64,000 bases of DNA, taken from Ichthyophis bannanicus. Its lineage: Eukaryota > Chordata > Amphibia > Gymnophiona > Ichthyophiidae. Positions 10,535-21,207 of this stretch are shown one piece after another. Position 1 is the first letter of the stretch, and the number at the start of each line of letters is the position of its first letter. Below the pieces are notes generated by a model. It was not told where the DNA came from. It made no database searches and saw only the letters and a list, made by a program, of their open reading frames with translations. The position numbers were made by a program, and so were the translations under genes. The stretch lies in the NCBI GenBank assembly GCA_033557465.1, contig CM066037.1, positions 203,235,156 through 203,299,155 of the forward strand, given 5' to 3'.

Positions 10535-10600
10535 CATTTTCTCGTCTGCACAGCTCGTAATCCTAGACATGGCATCTGCCTTGTGGTGCAATTTTCCTGT
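10535..10600 (-). pseudogene. RNase H C-terminal remnant after integrase
   Basis: Following the integrase GPY/F-type segment the minus-strand frame reads KIEHRTGKLHHKADAMSR, which matches the strongly conserved end of Ty3 RNase H (HRxGxxHxxADxxSR). In ordinary Ty3 elements this motif lies before integrase. Here it lies after it, immediately before the polypurine tract, with RT and the rest of RNase H deleted between the integrase tail (about 10620) and the motif. Confidence 0.7.
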
Positions 10601-11800
10601 TCTGTGCTCTATCTTACAATCGCACGGCTGTAATTTCTCCTCCCTCGGCCCTATTTCGGCTGAGGTGACCAAGGCTGTTCGCTCATGCCAGGGTCTGAGT
10701 ACGTTAATGTGATACACTTGCTGGCGACCGCTCTTGTTCTCTATCATATATGACACTGGACCAAGCTGCTTAACCACTTTATATGGTCCTCTCCACTGGC
10801 ATTCAAATTTGGAGGTAGCCCCTGTCACCATCACTATTACTTTCTCTCCTACTGATAGTTGTCGTGACTTTGTGTCCCTATCATAACACTTTTTCTGTCG
10901 CCCTTGACTGGCCCTTAATTTCTCCTCTGCAACTTGGGAGGTCCTGTGCAGTTGTTCCCGCAAGTTTCGCAGAAACTGGAGTACTCCTATTTCCTTTTCA
11001 CCCGGTTCCACCCATTGTTTGCGGAGTATGTCCAAAATCCCCCGTGGGGCACGTCCATACATCAGCTCGTAGGGAGAAGTCCCCAAAGAAGCTTGCGTCT
11101 GCTCCCAGCAAGCATATAATACAAACGGGAGCATGGTATCCCATTCAGCCATTTCTCCGTCTAAAGCACGTCTCAACATCTGCTTTAGGGTTTGGTTTAG
11201 TCTTTCTACTAACCCATTACATTGGGGGTGATAGGCAGCTGTCCTGACGTGTCGTACGCCAAAGGCGTCCCACACTTGGGCCAAATACTTCGACATAAAG
11301 TTACTGCCCCGATCGGTTAGCACCTCCTATGGAAAACCTATTTCACAGAATAACTTTATTATCTCCGAGGCTATAGTCTTGGCGGATATGTTCCTTAGGG
11401 GAATAGCCCACGGAAATCTTGTGGCTTGGTCGACCATAACTAGCATGTATTGAAAACCTCGAGGCGTCTTCAACAAGGGTCCCACTATATCCATGGCTAT
11501 TCTACGGATTGGTTCTGATATAACGGGCATCGGGAGCAAAGGCGCCTCAGCTGGCCGGACAGAGGTCACTCGCTGGCAGGAAGAACAGGACTCGCAAAAT
11601 CATTAGGTCTCCCTAAAGACGCCTGGCCAGTAAAACCGGGCCAGTATTTGGTCTAGCGTTCCCTGTACCCCTTTATGGCCCCCTATTGGGTGGTCGTGAG
11701 CCAGCCTCAAAACTAGGGACTTGAAAGCGGCGGGTACCACCAATTGTTTACGGATTGTTCCGGTTTGGGGATCTAAACTTTCCCTGTAGAACACCCCTTT
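10600..11800 (-). pseudogene. Ty3-type integrase (broken by stops)
   Basis: Order on the minus strand: zinc-binding domain (HDHPIGGHKGVQ...FYWPGV near 11705-11610, then CESC), catalytic core with AMDIVGP (about 11490), LTDRGSNF (about 11320) and HPQCNGLVERLNQTLK (about 11240), giving the Asp, Asp and Glu of DDE; then WRGPYKVVKQLGPVSY...INVLRPW (about 10800-10690), a GPY/F module. A TAATGA pair near 11600 and one TAG at 11324-11326, between the core's first and second halves, interrupt an otherwise single frame shared with gag-protease upstream. No chromodomain is visible. This enzyme would insert the element's cDNA. Confidence 0.8.
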
Positions 11801-11802
11801 AT

Positions 11803-12126
11803 TGAAAGGAATCTTGGGAAGGTATGCTGTTCCACCTGGGCATACTCAAGCGCCCGAGCGAGCGTGGGATCAGCTCTCTGCTCTTTGGGGAAAGATGGAA
11901 ACCTCTCTACTAAATCAGCCGGGACCAAGGGCAATCCTTGTCCCGCCTCTAACTCAACTCTCCGTTGAGAGTGGCACCACCTTTCTTTGCGTTTTTCCGC
12001 CTTGCCCTCCCTACTCCTTTCGGGCGGGGCGGTTATTAGGTCGTCATGTGAGGGTAACTCTGCTAGCGTTTCATCCTGGGGTTCAGATGTTTCCCCTAGA
12101 GCCTTGGACTGGGTTTGAGTAGACAC
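11803..12126 (-). pseudogene. Linker between protease and integrase
   Basis: About 108 codons in the same frame as the protease upstream and the integrase downstream, starting after an in-frame TAG at 12142. The sequence is hydrophilic (ALGETSEPQDETLAEL...) with a DPTLARALEYAQ-like segment near its end. That segment resembles the spacer before the integrase zinc domain in many Ty3 elements. No RT motif is present, so RT does not lie between protease and integrase. Confidence 0.55.
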
Positions 12127-12141
12127 AAGGGCTTCACAGGG

Positions 12142-13063
12142 CTATAGGCCCTTCTCCAACCCTTTTCTAAATTGGGGCCAGTCCCTACCTAGCACCAAGT
12201 CACGTGGTAACTTTGGAACTACGGCTACCAATACTTCCTTTTCTATCCCTAATCCTTTCACTAACAGCGTATATACAGGATAGAAAGATGAGGCTCCATG
12301 AATGCATCTTATTCTCACTTTTCCCTCTGCTCGGTTCGGTACTGACTCAGACTGATCTTCTATGGTACGCCATAGTTTCTTGGAGATCATGCTCTGATCT
12401 GCACCCGAATCGAGTAGAGCACTTGTGGTTATACCCTGCACTTTAACCTCTAAAAGAAAACCTTCTCTTGTCATTTCTTTATTTTGAGTTATTAGTGTGG
12501 TACGCGCTTTACATTCACTTTGCACATGCCCCAGTTTCCCACAATGAAAACACCTTTTTTTTTCAAAGTGATTTCTTAGCATAGGCATACCAGTTTTTAA
12601 GCCTTCTAGTTTAGACCTTGGCCCCCTTTCTGATGACTGCACACTAGCCCCTGCTGCCGTTTTGGAAGCTTCACCATTTTTGTGAATAGCCAATTCCACT
12701 TCAAAATACCTTTCCGTTAGGAGGATTGCTTCCTCCGTGGTACGGCAGTTTTGCAGTATCCGGAAGGTCTGCACTTCTCTAGGCACAGCAGCCATAAATT
12801 GTTCTAGTACAATAGTATCAACTATGGTATCTATGGTCTTACCCTCGGGCATCAACCATTTCATTGTCAGGCTCTTAACCCTTTGACTTAGAGCTTTCGG
12901 TGTCTCCCCAGCTTTAAGTCGGGTTGCTCTTAACATCCGGTTATACACCATAGGAGTTAACCCAAGGCAATCTCTAATAGCCTTTGTTACTTCTATATAA
13001 TTATTGGCAAGAGCTGCAGGCATAGCCCTATAGGCAGACAACGCCTCTCCGGTGAGCAAGATT
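12142..13063 (-). pseudogene. SCAN-like Gag C-terminal part, zinc knuckle and aspartic protease
   Basis: From the CR1 junction at 13063 the frame reads LLTGEALSAYRAMP, then KAIRDCLGLTP, LKAGETPKALSQR and WLMPEGKT...LEQFMAAVPREVQ: the second half of a SCAN-type Gag capsid fold. A CCHC knuckle follows (CFHCGKLGHVQSEC, near 12550-12510), then a retropepsin with LLDSGADQS (about 12415-12390) and LVLGRDW (about 12190). The frame ends with a TAG at 12142-12144, after which the same frame continues into the linker and integrase. The first codons of the longer open frame (13146-13064) are antisense CR1, not Gag. Confidence 0.85.
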
Positions 13064-15225
13064 AAGAACATAAGAACATAAGATATGCCATACTGGGTCA
13101 GACCAAGGTCCATCAAGCCCAGTATTCTGTTTCCAACAGTGGCCAATCTAGGTCATACGTACCTAGCAGTTTCCCCAAGGGACACAGGTTCCACAATGCT
13201 TGTATTGGTTCAAGTATTGATATCCTGGGTCCCTTCTTAATAATGGTTTATGGACCTTTCCTCCAGGAACTTGTCCAAACCTTTTTTAAACCCAGCTACA
13301 CTAACAGCCTTTACTACATCCTCCGGTAACAAATTCCAGAGTTTGATTACACGTTGAGTGAAAAAATATTTTCTTTTATTAGTCTTAAATAGTTTACCCT
13401 GTAGCTTCATTGCATGTCCCCTAGTCTTTCTATATTCTGATAAGGTAAACAATCGATCTACGTTTACCCGTTCCACTCCGTTCATTAATTTATAGACTTC
13501 TATCATATCTCCCCTTAGCCGTCTCTTTTCCAGGTTAAAGAGCCCCAACCTTTTTAGCCTTTCTTCATAGGAGTATCCTTCCATCCCCTTTACCATTTTG
13601 GTGGCTCTTCTCTGAACCTTTTCTAAAATCATTATATCCTTTTTAAGATACGGCGACCAGAATTGCACACAATATTCAAGGTGCGGTCTCACCATGGAAC
13701 GATATAGAGGCATTATAATATCTTTTGTTTTATTTTCCATTCCTTTCCTTATCATACCTAGCATTCTATTTGCTCTCTTGGCCGCTGCTGCACACTGGGC
13801 CGAGGGTTTTAACATGGTATCCACAATGACGCCTAAATCTTTTTCCTGGGTGGTGGTTCCTAATGTGGAACCTTGCATCATGTAACCATAGTTTGGGTTG
13901 TTCTTCCCTAGGTGCATAACCTTGCACTTGTCCACATTAAATTTCATCTGCCATTTTGATGCCCAGTCTTCCAATTTATCAAGATCCTCTTGCAATTTTC
14001 CACAATCCTCTTGGGTTTTAACAACTTTAAATAGTTTTGTGTCATCTGCAAATTTGATAACCTCACTCGTTATTCCACTTTCCAGGTCATTTATGAATAT
14101 GTCAAAAAGCAGCGGACCCAGCACAGATCCCTGGGGTACACCACTATTCACCTTTCTCCATTGGGAAAATTGGCCATTTAGCCCTACCCTCTGCTTTCTA
14201 TCTTTTAACCAGTTCCTGATCCACAATAGTACACTGCCTCCTATCCCATGACTCTTTAGTTTTGCCAAAAGTCTCTGATGAGGGACCATGTCAAAGGCTT
14301 TCTGAAAGTCCAGATACACAATATCAACCGACTCACCTTTGTCCACCTGATTATTCACTCCTTCAAAAAAACATAACAGATTAGTAAGACAAGATCTTCC
14401 TTGTCTAAAGCCATGTTGGCTGTCTCCCATTAGGTCATGACTATCTACATGCTGAGTAATTTTATTCTTTATGATGGTTTCTACCATTTTTCCCGGTACT
14501 GATGTCAGGCTCACCGGTCTGTAGTTTCCCGGATCACCCCTGGAACCCTTTTTAAAAATTGGTGTTACATTGGCGATCCTCCAATCTTCAGGTATTAGAG
14601 ATGATTTTAATGATAGTTCACAGATTACTAATAGCAGGTCTGCAATCTCGTAGTTCAGTTCTTTCAACACCCTTGGATGTATACCATCCGGCCCAGGTGA
14701 TTTGCTACTCTTCAGTTTATCTAATAGTTATAATACATCTTCCGGATGTATCGATATTTCCTTCAATTCTTCCGCACCTTTAAATACCACTTCAGTCATG
14801 GGTAACATCCCTACATCTTCCTCAGTAAAGACTGAAGCAAAGAATTCATTCAATCTCTCCGCTATCACCTTGTCGCCTCTTAGTGCTCCTTTAACCCCTT
14901 TATCATCTAATGGACCAACTGACTCTCTCACAGGTTTTTTGCTACAAATGTACTTGAAAAGGTCTTTACTTCGGGTTTTTGCTTCCGCAGCAAGCTTCTT
15001 CTCAAATTCTCCCTTTGCCTGCCTTATCAATGCCTTGCATTTGACTTGCCAGTGCTTGTGCTGTTTCCAAGTTTCGTCGTTTGGCTCTTTTTTCCATTTC
15101 CTGAAAGATGCTTTTTTGGCAACAATAGCCTCTCTGACCTCCCCTTTAAACCATGCTGGCAGTTTTTTGGACTTCCTTCCACTTTTCTTAAAGCGTGGAA
15201 TACAGCTGGTCTGGGCTTCCAAGAT
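13064..15225 (-). pseudogene. Young CR1 inserted in gag: 3' UTR and RT
   Basis: This minus-strand CR1 carries ORF2 from about 15222 to 13237, with one in-frame TAA near 14725 separating 164 and 477 codons. It contains [20 protein letters not shown] start, [44 protein letters not shown], the thumb ([10 protein letters not shown]...[14 protein letters not shown]) and a full C-terminus ending at 13237. The 3' UTR ends in the GTTCTTATGTTCTTAA motif at 13064. The duplication GATT flanks the insertion (13060-13063 and 20141-20144). It is the best-preserved CR1 RT in the window. Confidence 0.9.
13237..14670 (-). CDS. CR1 ORF2 reverse transcriptase, 477-codon open stretch
   Basis: The uninterrupted C-terminal part of CR1 ORF2. 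It covers RT blocks from [14 protein letters not shown], through FADD (KFADDTKLF), to the conserved C-terminal domain ([15 protein letters not shown]...[10 protein letters not shown]). CR1 ORF2p nicks target DNA and copies its own RNA from the nick. The upstream part of the protein lies in frame at 14728-15222 beyond a single stop; the endonuclease is absent here, and only a short N-terminal piece is found beyond the L2, at 20007-20140. So this copy was 5'-truncated at insertion and cannot work alone. Confidence 0.85.
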   Translation of the reverse strand: MLKELNYEIADLLLVICELSLKSSLIPEDWRIANVTPIFKKGSRGDPGNYRPVSLTSVPGKMVETIIKNKITQHVDSHDLMGDSQHGFRQGRSCLTNLLCFFEGVNNQVDKGESVDIVYLDFQKAFDMVPHQRLLAKLKSHGIGGSVLLWIRNWLKDRKQRVGLNGQFSQWRKVNSGVPQGSVLGPLLFDIFINDLESGITSEVIKFADDTKLFKVVKTQEDCGKLQEDLDKLEDWASKWQMKFNVDKCKVMHLGKNNPNYGYMMQGSTLGTTTQEKDLGVIVDTMLKPSAQCAAAAKRANRMLGMIRKGMENKTKDIIMPLYRSMVRPHLEYCVQFWSPYLKKDIMILEKVQRRATKMVKGMEGYSYEERLKRLGLFNLEKRRLRGDMIEVYKLMNGVERVNVDRLFTLSEYRKTRGHAMKLQGKLFKTNKRKYFFTQRVIKLWNLLPEDVVKAVSVAGFKKGLDKFLEERSINHY

Positions 15226-15464
15226 TTATTTATTTATTTATTTAACATCTTTTATATACCGCTCTATTTATAATCAGCGCGGTTTACATAGAACAAGAAA
15301 ACATCAGATAAGGTACATGTTATCTGTTTTTTACATAGAACAAGGAACAAAAACTTGGATAACCGGGGAAATTATTTACAATGAATACAACACATTGGCT
15401 ATTTACATATGAACGGAATAAAGCCTAAAAGAATTTTCATAGTATGAGAGAGAGGTGTGAAAAG

Positions 15465-16769
15465 TTATTGGGTTAGCAGAGGTGGCGTGTTAAGAACGGG
15501 AATGGTGCTATTTGAGTGATCTTGTGTTATTATGTTTTCTGGGAAATATTTGATGAAAAGGTGATGCTTCAAGGCCTTTCTAAACTGGAAGAGGTCAGTG
15601 ATGGTTCTAATTTGTGGTGGGAGGGTGTTCCATAGCTTTGGAGCACATAAACTGAAGGATCGGTTTACAGTTGCGGAGTTGTATCTTAAGGACTCTTTTG
15701 GAACTCTTAGCATGTTTAGTTCAGTGGTTCTTCTACTCCTGTTGGAAGGAATTGGTAGGATTAACTCCAAAAGTGAAGGAGGAGCAAGCCCTTTTTGAGC
15801 TTTGAAGGCTAGAAGCAAGGTCTTGAAGGTAATTCTCGCTTGGATAGGGAGCCAGTGTAATTGTTTCAGGAGAGGTGTTACATGTTCTCTTTTTGGAACC
15901 CCGAAGAGTATTCTTGCTGCGCTGTTTAATGCTAGTTGAAGTGGGTTAAGGGTAGATTGGGGGAGCCCCTGTAATATACAGTTTGCGAAGTCAAAGTGCG
16001 GTATAACCAGAGCCTGGTAGATCGTACGGAAATCATCTGGATCAATCAGTTCGCGGAGGTGTCTGAGGGAGAGAATCTTAAAATAAATTGTCCTTACGGT
16101 GTTGGCTATGTGGGTCTTCATATCTAGATTCTGATCCAAGGTCACTCCAAGGTATCGGATGTGGGATTTTACTTGCAGCTTGGCATCTTGAACTTCAAGA
16201 AATGTGGGTGGTGTAAACTTAGGGTTCCTTGAGATGAAAAGAACCTCTGTTTTTTTGTTCTGGATTCTGAGATTTTGAGTCAGTAGCCAATCTGAGATGG
16301 CATTAAAACAGTTGGTTATGGGGGTGAGATTAATGTTATCTATGCAGAAAGGGATATATAGTAACACATCGTCAGCATATATCATGTAGTTGACATTGAA
16401 AGACTTGATAATGTTGCATAAGGGTTGCATGTAGATGTTGAATAATAGTGATGACAAAGAAGAACCTTGCGGGACTCCTTGTCCTTGGTGAAATGGATCT
16501 GATGTTTCGCCATTTGAGCGGACCTGCTGCCATCTTTCTGAGAGGTATGAGATGCACCATTCGAGGGCATTTCCACAAAGGCCCTTCTCTCTTAAGCGGA
16601 TAATGAGCAGATCGTGACAGACCGAGTCAAAAGCAGCCGCGATATCTAAGAAGATGAGAACAAAGCCCTGTTTGATGTTGTCGATACCAGAGTTTAAGCT
16701 GTTGAGAAGAGAGGTGAGGAGCGTTTCGACGCCGTGGAATTCCCTAAATCCATGTTGACAGGTATCCAA
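15465..16769 (-). pseudogene. L2 ORF2, reverse transcriptase part
   Basis: 434 open codons with RT blocks CQHGFREFHGVETLLTSL, FLDIAAAFDSVCHDLL, GQGVPQGSSLSSLLFNIY and MIYADDVLLY (catalytic YADD, about 16385), then DFANCILQGLPQ, NSAARILFG, WLPIQARITFKTLLLAF and a C-terminal KLWNTLPPQIR-type block ending at 15465. The frame extends upstream to about 16860, where it is offset from the endonuclease frame by one indel, probably in the T5 run (plus strand) at 16870-16874. Apart from that shift the enzyme looks intact. Confidence 0.85.
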
Positions 16770-16859
16770 AGGCGCTTCAGTGTCGATATGATCTTGCAGT
16801 TGTCTGTAAGCTATTTTTTCAATTATTTTAGCAAGAGTGGGTATACTGGAGATAGGTCG

Positions 16860-18574
16860 GTAAGAGTCTGTTTTTGTGGGTCTAACTTGAGGTTTTTTAG
16901 TAGAGGTCTGATGGAGGTCTGTTTGAGGGCAGCAGGGAATGAGCCGGTGTCAAAAGATAGGCTTATGATCTTGGATATTATTGGAGCAAGCTCTTTGCGA
17001 AGGTCTTTAATCCAAAAGGCTGGACACGGATCAGTATGTGCTGTGGATAAGTTGAGAGATGAGATTGTATCTTCAATTAGCTTCAGAGAGGGGGTTGAGA
17101 ATGAAACTAACGGAGCTGGGAGCCCATGAATATTCGGGATAGGGGGTATTGTAATTTTATTTGTACAGCACATCTTAGATTGTATGTAAAGGGCATATTC
17201 TTGTGGGTTGATTTCGCACTGTTGTTCCTGTGATGGTTCCTTGGCTAATTTCTTGACAAGGGTAAATAGATCATGGGGTTTGTTTATAGCAGCACGTTTA
17301 AGGGAGTCTGTATGATATAGTCTCATTTTTTCTGAAATGGCTTTACGGTGGGCGTCAAGGTGTTGCAAGTATGAGGTCTGATTGGTATTGGTGCGTGATC
17401 TCCTCCATTTCTTCTCGAGTTTTCGCAAGAGTTTTAGGGATTCTTTCAGATCTGATGTAAACCAAGGTGCCGTAACTTTTCTTCTTGAGGGGTTGATTCT
17501 GGGTGGACGAAATGAAATGCGGTTGAGTCTGTTGTTCCAAGAAGTGATAATCTCATCCAGATTTAGGGTGGAGTCATTAAAGATTGCGTCAGTTTCCTCG
17601 AGGATCTGTTCCCTGTTAAAAGGTTGGAAGCTTCTGGATGTGGTATTTGCATATTTGTTTAGGTTCTTGACATCAGAATATTTAATCTTTTGAATGGGAA
17701 TCTGGAACAAAATGAGATTATGATCTGACCATGGGACATCTGTAATTGATAGTATAATATTTTGAAGTTGATTGAGAGCTGATAGTGGGGCAAATATGAG
17801 ATCCAGGATGTTACCTTTAGTATGTGTGGATTGTTGTATCACTTGCTTGTAACCTAAAGATTCTAGAGCATCTATAAAGGCATCAGATTGGTTGTCTTGT
17901 AGAGACGGTAGATTAATGTCTCCTAGGATCCAATTGGGTCTGTTTGGATTCTGTGAATTGGAGGCAAGATTTATGATAGTTGAAAGGTCATCTGGTGAAG
18001 GTGATGGCGCTCTGTAGATTAAGTTTATAGAGAGAATGCTGTTAGAGATAGAGACGGTCTCAAGGCGGTTATTGCTGGAAGAGTCGATCATTTTAAGTTG
18101 AAATTCAGCCTTGGCGAGGATAAGTACCCCTCCACCTCTTTTGCCTTGTCTACTGCTGATGAAGACATCAAAGTTATCGGGGAGGAGCTGGTTAAGAATA
18201 ATATTGTCTTCGGGCGATAGCCATGTTTCAGTGACCATAAGTATGTCAAGGTTATTAGATGTTATTATGTCTATGACAGCTGGCCATTTTTTACGAAGCG
18301 AGCGAGCATTAATGAGGGCACATTTGAGAGGGCATGGTTGATTGTAATTTTCTGCGTTTGACTTTGTAGAGTGCTGGAGAGGTATGTATAATAAATAATG
18401 GTGATGAGAGCGGTGGTACCAATTTCCATTGTGGTGGTTGGTGCCTGACCATTTTTGCCAGTTGTTATGTACGATAGGTATGGAATTTTCTGAAGAAATT
18501 AGAGCTAGGATATCCGGTATAAGACCTATGAGGAGGAGGTATAGGCCTACTATAATCTTGAAGTGGAGGGCCAT
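16860..18574 (-). pseudogene. L2 ORF2, N-terminus and APE-type endonuclease
   Basis: About 570 codons starting at ATG 18574. Residues 1-30 are strongly hydrophobic (MALHFKIIVGLYLLLIGLIP), like a signal anchor. The APE endonuclease spans roughly residues 85-300: INARSLRKKW, TETWLS, KRGGGVLI, NLIYRAPS, LGDINLP, LDLIFAP and SDHNLILF, carrying the expected Glu, Asp/Asn and His residues. A linker follows, then the RT start (AHTDPCPAFWIKDL). The frame shifts near 16870 before RT. The enzyme would nick target DNA to prime reverse transcription. Confidence 0.8.
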
Positions 18575-19460
18575 TGTGTGGGTGTGTGAGGAATGTTACT
18601 TGAGAGAGAGGTTTTAGAGAGATGGTTTGTACTATTGTGGTGAAGTATTAATATCTGGTTAGGGGAAGATTGTACACTGGAGATTAGTTAGTTACAGAAA
18701 GGTGTAACTGAAGCTTAGATAGTGAGAGGAGCAATTTGGTTAGGCAGAGCTAGTTCAATGGAGTGTAGCTAGGTACAAATAACAAATTACCAAATGTGAG
18801 AGGTACTGGGAACAGTGTATACAGATTAGAAACAATGTAGATATATGTGAGAAGTACTAGCCATATGGGAGAAAATGTTACATGAGAGGATGCTGACAGC
18901 AATGAATGGCAACATATTAGCAAGCACAATGAAATAACATCAAAGTTTGCACTATTGGAAAACCTTGTGAGCACAAATGTGAATACTAGCAAAGATATTA
19001 GTTGTAAGTATTAACGCATTTGTGATGTTTTCGAAATAGCAAATAAAGGAATATTTACTATCTGGAGCATGTAGTGATTAGTCAGTTGTGTGATATTTTT
19101 ACAATCTTACATTACTTGTTGCATATGACCATTTCTTGCAAGAGCACTTGATATTGTAACTTACAGTCTATTTAGTAAATAGCTGGACTTGAGAGTGGCT
19201 GCTGGTTTTCATTATGTTGCAGCTTTCTTCAGGGACTGTGATCAGCATCAACAATGGAGACGGTAAAGATGACTGTAGTTGTGGACAAAGGGCTGTCTCG
19301 GAGCGGCGTCGTTTCTTTTTCTATAGGCCTCTGTGAGCTCAAACACAATGGCTTCTTGCTCTTTGCTCAGCCCTGATACGTGCCCCGCCTAAGGGCCACG
19401 CCAAAGGGCCCTCTGGCGAGGCCCTCAGGCGCGGGCCCGACCAGGCGCGGGCCCGCCTGG
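18575..19460 (-). other. L2 5' region without a clear gene
   Basis: Between the 151-bp tandem repeats and ORF2. It is A/T-rich from 18640 to about 19200 and G/C-rich beyond. A short minus-strand frame (18750-18992, 80 codons) is hydrophobic and Ser-rich without a known domain, so I do not call it a gene. It probably forms the 5' UTR, perhaps with a degenerate ORF1. Confidence 0.4.
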
Positions 19461-20002
19461 CAGCGGCTCTCTTTTAAGCCGGCCTGCTGCTCCTCCCCTC
19501 CTCCCACAGCCCCGAATGGGCCGGAGTTGCTGCTCGGGAGGGCAGGCTGGCCGGGTGGAGATCTCAGCCCCGATTAGGGGAAGATGGTGCCTTTTCTAAT
19601 TTTCCCGCCGGCAGCGGCTCTCTTTTAAGCCAGCCTGCTGCTCCTCCCCTCCTCCCACAGCCCCGAATGGGCCGGAGTTGCTGCTCGGGAGGGCAGGCTG
19701 GCCGGGTGGAGATCTCAGCCCCGATTAGGGGAAGATGGTGCCTTTTCTAATTTTCCCGCCGGCAGCGGCTCTCTTTTAAGCCGGCCTGCTGCTCCTCCCC
19801 TCCTCCCACAGCCCCGAATGGGCCGGAGTTGCTGCTCGGGAGGGCAGGCTGGCCGGGTGGAGATCTCAGCCCCGATTAGGGGAAGATGGTGCCTTTTCTA
19901 ATTTTCCCGCCGGCAGCGGCTCTCTTTTAAGCCGGCCTGCTGCTCCTCCCCTCCTCCCACAGCCCCGAATGGGCCGGAGTTGCTGCTCGGGAGGGCAGGC
20001 TG
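19461..20002 (-). repeat. 151-bp tandem repeats (3.6 copies) at the L2 5' end
   Basis: The unit starting CAGCGGCTCTCTTTTAAG recurs at 19461, 19612, 19763 and 19914, exactly 151 bp apart, with very few differences (for example one G/A at the third GCC). The last copy is cut at about 20002, four bases before CR1 resumes. The repeats lie within the L2 insertion limits and at the element's 5' end, so they resemble promoter monomers known from some LINEs. Confidence 0.8.
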
Positions 20003-20006
20003 TATT

Positions 20007-20140
20007 AGATAGTATTTTTCAACAACAGCCAATCCTGATGTACGTCTTTAACCTTTGCAACTGCTCCTTTTAGTTTTTTCTTAACTGTTTTCCTCATTTT
20101 ATCATAGTTTCCCTTTAGAAAGTTAAAAGGTAGTACTGTG
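20007..20140 (-). pseudogene. CR1 5' piece beyond the L2
   Basis: Matches the CR1 stretch at about 23835-23970 (AGTATTTTT...TTAAAAGG..AGTACTGTGG), upstream of the RT. It is the 5'-truncated end of the CR1 whose 3' end is at 13064. It ends at the GATT duplication (20141-20144), where the gag frame of the Gmr1-like element resumes. Confidence 0.75.
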
Positions 20141-20485
20141 GATTGCCAGGCATATGGCCCACTGCTCCTTTGGCCAGCCTATCGTATGGGCTATCCTATC
20201 AAACGATTCAAGAAAATCATCTATATCATCATTAGGTGATAATTTCCCCATTGTCAATGTCTCAGAAGACCATGGTCCTACCATACAATTGTTAGCTATA
20301 GCATCTAGTCCCTGAGGAGACAAAACTGCATCCGGCGTCTTCCTCTGGTTAGCCAACCATGCTTCCATTAGTTCAAGCATGGGCTTTTGCTGAGCCTGCA
20401 TAGCTTGCACCGCCTGTTCCTGCGCGTGGAAGGCCAACTCTGCTTGTCAAACTGCGCAGCCATCCATTGTAGGACCTTCTCCGGC
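20141..20485 (-). pseudogene. SCAN-like Gag, N-terminal part
   Basis: From an ATG near 20485 (MEPEKVLQWMAAQFDKQ), a one-base shift near 20446, then AFHAQEQAVQAMQAQQKPML, and a SCAN-type start: SPNDDIDDFLESFDRIAH and WPKEQWAICLAI, ending at the CR1 insertion. The fold continues at 13063 with LLTGEALSAYR. In this clade Gag assembles the particle that packages element RNA, and SCAN domains of vertebrate zinc-finger proteins are thought to derive from such Gags. The frameshift means this copy would not give full-length Gag even without the nested insertions. Confidence 0.75.
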
Positions 20486-20805
20486 TCCATAGTAGCCACT
20501 TTTTCCTACAGAAAGAGAGAGACAAAAAAAAAAACAAGTGCGTTACTGGCAACTCTTTGTCAGTCCCCCTTTTAGCTGGACTCTTAATACTTCTTGCACC
20601 TGAATCCGCCACAGGTTATGCCTAATCACTCATTACCTGCATCAGGCGTTGACTCATGCTTTTAGAAAAAATGTGTTCGCTGGTCCTCCACTGTTCCACC
20701 AGTGCTGGCAGCGAATCTTCACAAGGGTTTTTTTTTCTTTTTCCTCAAACTTGGCAGCTTTTCTTCCTGAACCGGTGTAGTCTTCTTTTGCTTCGCAAGA
20801 AGAAA

Positions 20806-20823
20806 ATCCTAAAAACTACGCCA
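20806..20823 (-). promoter_or_regulatory. Primer-binding site of the Gmr1-like element (tRNA-Ser-like)
   Basis: Three bases beyond the 5' LTR end the minus strand reads TGGCGTAGTTTTTAGGAT. The first nine bases and the AGGAT end fit the serine-tRNA complement seen in family A (316-333); the middle TTTT has diverged. The match is weaker than in family A. Confidence 0.55.
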
Positions 20824-21207
20824 CTATGTCACAACCCCATCCCTTTAACCACAGGTTTAAAGGTCAGGTTGGACATTATTGTTGTATTGAAAGTAGAAAC
20901 TTTTGTTAGCCCAGAAGCCTTCTGGTACTAGTTGTCCCTTTCTTCATAATGAATAGTTGTGTAAGCCATGTGAATGGTAAAGTATAGGGTTTTATTCCCT
21001 TAATGCACAAAAGGTTCAAACGAAGACAACAGGATTTCCACCTTGTTCAGGATTTCCACATAAGGTATTTACATAGGTCAAAAACTTGGATATGCTTCAG
21101 AGTCTTTGTTAGTTATGCAGGGTTCAAATAAAACAGGTTATACAAACAAAAGCAATGCTTCTTCTTCCAGCTTGTCAAACAAAACTGTGTTTCAAAAGTA
21201 TATCCTG

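Larger units (their letters stand above)
15226..20006 (-). mobile_element. Nearly full-length L2-clade LINE (4.8 kb) nested in CR1
   Basis: CR1 sequence stops at 15225 and resumes at 20007 with a shared AGAT. The insert has, on the minus strand, a GC-rich tandem-repeat 5' end (20002-19461), about 0.9 kb of further 5' region, an endonuclease-RT ORF (18574-15465) and an L2-type 3' tail: inverted motif AACCGCGC...GCGGTATATAAAA and a (TAAA)n end at 15226-15242. Only one frameshift interrupts ORF2. Since it lies in a CR1 that lies in the Gmr1-like element, it is the youngest of the three. Confidence 0.8.

Noticed and set aside
12142..13146. SCAN-domain protein as a possible host zinc-finger gene
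   Set aside because: It is followed by a CCHC knuckle, retropepsin and integrase, and flanked by LTRs. It is a retrotransposon Gag.
13064..13146. N-terminal extension of the Gag frame (MATVGNRILGLMDL...)
   Set aside because: These codons are antisense CR1 3' UTR joined by the insertion. True Gag sequence starts at the LLTGEA codons at 13063 and upstream at 20141.
19380..19577. 65-codon Pro/Gly/Arg-rich frame
   Set aside because: It lies in the GC-rich 151-bp tandem repeat region and does not persist as a gene across the monomers.
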